DNA of 64,000 nt from Eucalyptus grandis (taxonomy: Eukaryota > Streptophyta > Magnoliopsida > Myrtales > Myrtaceae). A model generated the notes under the pieces. The model worked only from the letters and a program-made list of their open reading frames with translations. It ran no database searches and was not told where the DNA came from. This document shows, piece after piece, positions 58,210 to 64,000 of the stretch. Position numbers and translations under genes: made by a program. Location of the stretch: the NCBI RefSeq assembly GCF_016545825.1, contig NC_052618.1:36960196-37024195 (forward strand), in the 5' to 3' direction. Positions within the stretch are counted from its first letter, which is position 1. Each line of letters starts with the position of its first letter.

Positions 58210-61200
58210 GACTTTCACTTTGGGATCTGTCGTTGAACTTGGTTTCTAATGCCTGGCGACCTTCATCCAACTTCCTTTCATCATTGCCTTCTACATCTTG
58301 AGATTGTACTCCTCCTTCTCAAGGTTAGCAATATCATTCATAGTAGCTTGCAAGGATTGGTGATCTTGTTTCACTTGTCATTCTACTGCTTTCACTTGAT
58401 TGCTTGGCTTAGAAGAAGTTCCTTTGAGGATAGTTAATGCTGTCAACCAAGTTTGGTTTTGGCGATAAGTGTCGAAAATAAAAGAAAACCTATCATGAAA
58501 ATCCTTGAGCCTTGACTTGAGATTTGGAGGTAGTAGATCACCAATATCATCTTTGTCTAGTTCATCCATTAGCGACCTGAACTGAGAAAAGGTAAATTGG
58601 CCGTTTAAAATTGTAAATACACTACTACTTGAAAGAAATAGAAATTGTGCCAGTCTATTCATTAGATTATCAAGTTTGACCATATCTAAGGGAACTTCTG
58701 TGGTCAAATCATCAACATCTAGAACGTGAATGGCTTCATCTAAAGCCCCAATAGTGCTAGCCAGAATAGATGGAGAGGTCCTGTTCTCCTTCTAGATGGA
58801 TGCCTTAGTTGGAGTGAAAAGAGGAACTTGAGGCTGAGTGACACTAGCTATTTTTTTTTTTTTTAAAGAATCTTGAGAGGCAGACTGTTATATTGGAGAA
58901 AGCATAAGCTTGAGAGGTAGACTCTATTATACTCGAGAAAGCTAGTGTCGAAATTTGGCTATGTACTAAAATAGAGTAAGCAAACCTCATACATACCAGG
59001 TAAAAAGGCGGTGTTTTTAATCAAAGGTTGAATAGGAATAGGCTGAGGTGAGTCTTTGCCGCTAGTGGATGCATCAATAGTTGTCATTTCAAGGTAATAT
59101 TAATACTTGAAAATGGAACGAACAAAACAAAGACATGACAGGAAAGAGGAGACTACTTACCACGGGTGGTTAAGGGAATAGGGGTAAGCACAATTTTAGC
59201 ATTCTCAAAAGGCAAAGGATGAACCTCTGTACCCAAGAGATCTTCTGTTGTGGCCTTAGGAGGATTGACAAGGTTAATCGGTTCTATTTGAGGCATAAGA
59301 TCATCTTCAACTAGAACTAAAGCCAGGTCCTCAACAACTAGTTGAGGTTGTTTCCTTGTCAAGGGGGGAGATGTATCCTCTTTTTTTTTTTTTTCACTTG
59401 AGATGAGAGATTAGCATGTTAAGTGTATCTTCATCTTCGATATTCAGTGAGGAATTATGAGTATTTAAACAATAAAAGGAGAACGTTAACATTAGAGTAA
59501 CATAACTAAAAGAGATCAAATGAACATACTCTTAACAGCTCTAGGCTGACGCTTGATTAACTTTTCACCAAAATCTTCTTCCTCTTCTTCTTTTTCCTCT
59601 AGATTTTTTTTTTTGTTCTGGCTCTGTCTCTTCTCCTAGACTTTCCTGCTATGGATCATCGTGTTGTGATTGAACTGATAAATGAGTATCAGTCCTTTTT
59701 GGAGCCCCAATTCTAAGTGCTATTGATACAACTAGAGAATCAAGTTCAAGGGAATATTCCAATAATGTTTTACTTTTCTTGGTTGCTTCAACCAATTGGG
59801 GACAACATTATTTGACACGATCAAGAACAATCTTGATGGCTTCCTCATATGGAGTGAAGGAAATCCACCACCTAGTGTATTCCGCTATAACTCTTGGAGA
59901 AGGTTGAAAAGCTTCGAAGTTTGGAAAAAATCAGTCTTGTATTACCATAGTTTTCCGAGAGCTACAGAAGAAGGGTTCACTTTTCTGGAAGTTATATTTC
60001 TTTCTATTCATTAGGGGATATTCCATGGAATAGGCAATTGTCATTGGAATATCCTAATAGAGAAAAATTTGTTTGGCACAATACTGTGGACAATAAGCTT
60101 CAAACTCATGTCTAGAATATTCCCTTTTTGTAGAGTCGTATTAAAAGATCGATAGGAATAAGTATGCTTAACCATAATGTAGTGAAGTCGTCTAGGTAAT
60201 TAGTACCCTCGTAGAAAAGGTAATAGAACTCAAGAACATCATAAGGAAAGAGTTCGACATGGGCCTAGTCAAATTTTAATATCTCCTAAAGGAAATAAAT
60301 AAATGATGAAGTGTCATTAGAAACTTCTTGGGAGACTGGATGAGTAGTCGGTGCCTAGACTTTGGCATTTCGGCTATTTTGATTTCGATGATGAGCTAAA
60401 TGGAAGCATATGAGGAATCTTTTTTAACAAGAAAGTGAAATAAAGAGCGATCTATGCTTGCAGAATTTAGAATGGCCCAAATAGAACCTTGGTTTATTTT
60501 GGTGTCATTGAAAGGGCAATATGAGTAAGATTCACATACATAACAACCAAAATGAGTGGGCCTAAAGCTACTTTTTTTTTTTTTTTCCATTTGCAAGATT
60601 GGCAGCAAGTTTAAAGAAATCTCTGGAGGCTTTAAGGGCTGGATTAAAGAATACATATTTTAGCAGCCAATAAAATAGGAAACTAGTTTGCTCATTGAAA
60701 AGAATAGGACATGAGGTTTACAATACTCATTGAGAAAGGTACTCTAAGCAAGGACATTATTGGGAATATGGAATTCTTCTAAGGCTTCAATGTCGTCTAT
60801 CAAATACCATCCAGAACAAATCCAGAGATGATGAATATGTTCAAAAGGGTCAAGACATGGGTCCCCAAGGAAAAATGAAATAATTGGTAGATGGAGACTA
60901 AAAGCAGACAACAGAACCTAGTAAATCTCTATTTAGATTATGAGCCAGCATGCTAACTTCTAGTTCCATCTAGATACCCTCATTCATCCATGACAAACGA
61001 GTAGGTAGACTGTCATGTAATTGCAGATACCAAGTATGAAAATCCTCCTCGAATAAAGGAAGGCTTCAGAATTTAGTAGGGGCAGACGTCTAGATATCCT
61101 TGATGGATAAATACCGTATTGAAAGCTTCTCATTCCTCGTAGTAGGAAAGCAAGGTTTGAGAGGCTGTGGAGCGTGATTGTAATCTAGGAGGGTAGGCCC

Positions 61201-61332
61201 CAATGCCTCCTTATTCTCTTCAACAATACTCAATATTTGAAATCGACAATAGCTAGCTTCTTCAATGTGGAAAAGGCGGTTGAAGTTTGAGATGTAGAAT
61301 TTAGGTGCGAATTTAGGAGCTTTGGAAGCCAT
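58210..61332 (-). pseudogene. Antisense ORF resembling a plant mobile domain (PMD) protein
   Basis: The start codon at 61,332 has a good context (ccATGG). The first 80 residues begin MASKAPKFAPKFYISNFNRL. Further on are SLPTRLSWMNEGI and NYFIFPWGPM (about 60,890-60,860), which match the W...GI and FxFPxGxMSxTLxD-type signature of PMD-C proteins (MAIN/MAIL1-like and transposon-borne relatives). Later segments include QYCAKQIFLYQDIPM-like sequence (about 60,085), a Glu/Lys-rich acidic stretch (59,620-59,580), LVVEDLALVLVEDDL (about 59,335) and a likely coiled coil at the end (58,380-58,270). Stops are numerous, several TAG/TGA at positions where Trp is expected. Function is unknown. In living relatives such ORFs are thought to be host-derived accessory genes. 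Confidence 0.6.
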
Positions 61333-61628
61333 GGAAAACTTAATAATAGAGAATGAAGGGTTTAGGATTTGAGGAAGAAGACAAAGTGCAAAAGAGACGG
61401 TAGAGTCTATTCTTCTATAACAGAGGATGACGATTCAAAAAACTAAAAATATCTGCCAAAAGCTGAATCGACGTGTCAAGATACAATGAGAATCGTTGAT
61501 TCGTATAAGTTGTGGATATGTCAGAGAATAGAAATGTATAATGATCATTTATGGCAGATTACACGGAGAACGGGGCATTTCCTTTGAAAAAATAAATTTT
61601 CAATTTACTTCTTTTAAAAAGGGACATA

Positions 61629-62354
61629 TGTTGATACCCAAAAATATCTCTATGGGCACATATAAGGCAAAAGGGATAGAAAATCTTGAAACAGTCAATC
61701 GTAACCATTTATGGGCCATAATTTGCATCAACCTAGGCCATGAATATTCGTACAAGAAAAGATAATTAAGGATTTTGAGGAATTTTCGGCTGAGTTTCGA
61801 CAAACCAAGACTTGTAATATCATGATGAAACAACGGAGCACCACGTGTCGAAGTTAAAGATCGATGATGAAGGTGCAACGTTGGCGGTGAAAATAGGCGG
61901 GAACAAGTCAAAAGACGCTAAACTCGAAAGATGAGCGGTTAATACTTGTTGGGCAAGTTATGCACAATTGTCAAATAAGTATGGATAACGCGATTCAGCC
62001 TAAAATGTGGAAGGACTCTCAAGGAGGAATTAACCGACCATTGACCGGTTAGCAAGTTAAGCTATAAATACCACAAGCCATCCAATAGAGGACCCCCCAT
62101 TCCGAACAACACATAAAACTACTTTATAATGCCTTTATCTTTAACTAGTCTTAGCTTACTTAAGATTCCCGTCGTAGATTCAATTTCGACGAGTGTCTAT
62201 ATTGCAGGAAGTGCTATCAATTAGATTCCAATGCTAACCCATCGTCTAGCGTTGTTGATTAGATTCCGGTGTTGTGTCCTCATCCTCATCTATAGACGAT
62301 GTTCATTAGATATTGCTTCGATCTAGTATTGTTGATTAGATTCCATTGTTGTGT
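61629..62354 (+). repeat. 3' LTR of the Tat-like element, truncated
   Basis: It matches 52,994 onward through TATA (62,063) to gattccattgttgtgtg (62,338-62,354), after which similarity stops. The final ~270 bases of the LTR are missing. Confidence 0.75.
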
Positions 62355-62599
62355 GCACATACGCATCTAAGAGCAGTGTGTACTAAGGGTGTGGAAATAC
62401 CCAGGAACCACCCAAATCGTCCGGAACCGGACCAGAACCGCTCGGAATCGGCGGTTCTTGAGGGAACTAGTCCGATTCCCGGTTTTATGGGCGGATCCAC
62501 CCGCCCGCTCACCCAAACCAGACCGAAACCTTTTTAATATTAAAAAAAAAAAAATTACTAAAAGAAACCCTATATCTCATCTCACTCCCTTTGTCTTCG

Positions 62600-62601
<2 letters not shown>

Positions 62602-62632
<31 letters not shown>
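62602..62632. repeat. (CT)n microsatellite
   Basis: Perfect tc repeat of about 15 units. Confidence 0.9.
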
Positions 62633-62636
<4 letters not shown>

Positions 62637-62769
62637 TCGGTTCCTCCTAATCCTATCGCTATTTTGATTCCTCCTCGAGCGTCAACGTCGCCGCCGTTGT
62701 TGTCCACCCCCTCGCGCCGGCCGCCACCTACCACAACTTCTGCTCCTCCGCCTTTGTTGTTCGCCCCCT

Positions 62770-63100
62770 CGTTGCTGTCCGCCCCCTCGCTCTGGGCCCC
62801 TTTCGCCAGCAATCCGACGCCGTTGCAACCCCTACAGCCGTGGCGACCAATGCTAGCAGATCTCGAACCGGTCGATGCGCCTTCATCGTTGCCTACGACC
62901 ACTTCCTTACCGTCGGTGCCTACGACTGCTTCCCCCTCGCTACTGTCCTCCCCCTTGCTTCGGGCCCCTTCTGCTAGCAATCCGACGCCGTTGTGGTCCC
63001 TACAGCCGTGACGACCAACGCCAACAGATCCCGAATTGATCGCTACGCCTCTGTCGTTGCCTACAACCACTTCCTCACTGTCGGTGCCTACAATTACTTC
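62770..63100. repeat. 168-bp tandem duplication, GC-rich
   Basis: Two diverged units with period 168. agcaatccgacgccgttg occurs at 62,808 and 62,976, and ctacagccgtg and cttcctcactgtcggtgcct-like segments also recur. CT microsatellites bracket the pair. Confidence 0.85.
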
Positions 63101-63101
63101 C

Positions 63102-63106
<5 letters not shown>

Positions 63107-63142
<36 letters not shown>
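63107..63142. repeat. (CT)n microsatellite
   Basis: Perfect ct repeat of about 18 units, ending tatcacg. Confidence 0.9.
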
Positions 63143-63147
<5 letters not shown>

Positions 63148-64000
63148 CGAAGCCTAATTTCCTTGGTTCTATCTTGCGTCCTGGATTGAATTCTCAAATG
63201 GGCATTTTTTTTTTTTTTTTTTTAGTGAAGGAGGTGTGTCGGGGTGCTGTTTGGAGTAAGAGCAGAGGCACGAATGTGATTCTGGAGGTGGAGTGGTTCC
63301 GCTGTGATCGCCCCAACCCTATTTTGCAGGTTCTCGCTTGCTGCGAAAGTTCTTTCTTTTCTCCCCACCCATGATGTGCAATTCTTGATTCTTGTTGGAA
63401 TCGTAGGTGGGGAGCCGCTTGTTTGTGAAATGCTTGATTTTGGAGCTTCTATCACCTGTGGTCATGCATGTCTTTGAATTTGGAAGTGGAAAATGGAATG
63501 TTTTCTAGTGGTTGAAGTCTAGGCTTCTGCTTGCAATGTTGAGTTTTATGCAATTACACATGCTTTCACCTTTGATTTTTACCTGAAATGGAGTGTGATT
63601 TCTATATTGCTGTAGTGAATTTGAACTCCTAGCTTATGATGCCATCTCACCGCAAACTAATCTTTTGGTATATGTTAGTGAAGGTGGATGGATTATATAC
63701 AGAATGTTATAGTTTTAGTTTTTTTTTTCTATCTGAGATGGGATTCTTTTAGTAGGTAGTGTCGGGTTGTGACTTATGTGCTATTGACTATATTGTTCAT
63801 TTTAGAGTGTTCTCGCCATTAAATTATAGCGACACTCTGCTTTTTGCATTTATTTGTAAATTTGCTAAGTTTACTTCTCTCGCCGTCCGCATCTCCACGT
63901 ACTTAAATTTGGTTTTTCTTTCTTTGGCTTGCTTTGATGTCACGTAATCGTTTATGTTGAAAACCAAAATTGTTTCGGGTCAAAATCGGTTCCATGGATC
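63143..64000. other. Unassigned DNA to the window edge
   Basis: After the CT repeat and a T18 run (63,206-63,223), moderately balanced sequence follows with possible splice signals (for example ttttgcag at 63,322). It could be a gene leader or transposon interior. No open frame with a recognisable domain is present. Confidence 0.4.

Larger units (their letters stand above)
52994..62354 (+). mobile_element. Tat-like Ty3/gypsy retroelement lacking RT/integrase, with antisense PMD ORF
   Basis: LTRs start tgttgatacc at 52,994 and 61,629 and remain collinear for more than 700 bases. A purine tract (aaaaagggaca) precedes the 3' LTR. The internal region has a gag-like pseudogene, a protease with a Tat-type VDGG motif, then about 700 bases without recognisable RT, RNase H or integrase. 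A minus-strand pseudogene (61,332 to about 58,210) resembles plant mobile domain proteins. Antisense ORFs are known in the Tat group. The 3' LTR ends early at 62,354, replaced by unrelated DNA, so no target duplication can be tested. Confidence 0.8.
62355..63106. other. Unassigned repeat-rich DNA replacing the LTR end
   Basis: It begins with ggaaccgg/ccggttcc words (62,395-62,500) like the family at 571-1,110, an A tract at 62,540, then pyrimidine-rich DNA. The minus strand is open across 62,582-63,148 because of the CT repeats and the 168-bp tandem repeat. I do not treat this as a gene. It could be the start of a non-autonomous element continuing to the right. Confidence 0.4.

Noticed and set aside
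62582..63148. 188-codon open frame on the minus strand
   Set aside because: Its ends are pure GA-repeat translation (Arg-Glu)n and its middle is a 168-bp tandem repeat. There is no domain.

Overview
This window is plant nuclear DNA, most likely from a dicot, judging from its AT-rich intergenic sequence, GT-AG introns, plant-type Ty3/gypsy and Ty1/copia fragments, MULE and hAT DNA transposons, a tRNA-derived SINE and CT/GA microsatellites. The species cannot be named from the sequence alone. No complete conserved host gene is visible. The window is a repeat-dense intergenic region holding decayed transposons, paralogous noncoding blocks and a few host gene fragments.

Bases 1-25,600: a possible 5' end of a minus-strand gene sits at the extreme left edge. 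Two paralogous blocks follow (about 1,217-3,960 and 5,905-13,912). The second copy carries a small MULE (6,271-7,144), a ~2 kb insert holding an ING-type PHD finger exon (9,257-9,361), and further TIR elements. A hAT-like element (4,638-5,768) lies between the copies. Then come microsatellites, MITE-like elements with GC-rich cores, a copia integrase pseudogene (20,878-21,890) and one copy of a second paralogous pair (22,255-23,740; partner 48,500-50,120).

Bases 25,600-47,765: a nested transposon stack. A fragment of a plus-strand Tat-like gypsy element (25,678-27,386) abuts a minus-strand Ty3/gypsy element with ~700-bp LTRs (27,387-47,765). That element contains (i) a ~3.3-kb solo LTR of another gypsy family in its 3' LTR, itself hit by an 880-bp MULE directly upstream of its TATA box; (ii) a 7.3-kb MuDR-like MULE (33,902-41,198) splitting RNase H from integrase; and (iii) a second, oppositely oriented 3.2-kb solo LTR between protease and reverse transcriptase. 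Target-site duplications support all four of these insertions.

The 7.3-kb MULE is the most interesting object. It has ~640/770-bp terminal inverted repeats, a decayed mudrA-like transposase read inward from the left TIR, and a second gene, still open, read inward from the right TIR. The second gene encodes a ~117-residue GRF-type zinc-finger protein. Each TIR supplies an equivalent short first coding exon and splice donor, so the convergent layout resembles maize MuDR (mudrA/mudrB), with a GRF finger protein in the second slot.

Bases 47,765-64,000: the second paralogous copy with a SINE insertion, AT-rich unassigned DNA, then a 9.4-kb plus-strand Tat-like retroelement (52,994-62,354) with gag and protease, no recognisable RT or integrase, and an antisense ORF resembling plant mobile domain (PMD) proteins. 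The right end holds CT microsatellites, a 168-bp tandem duplication and unassigned sequence.
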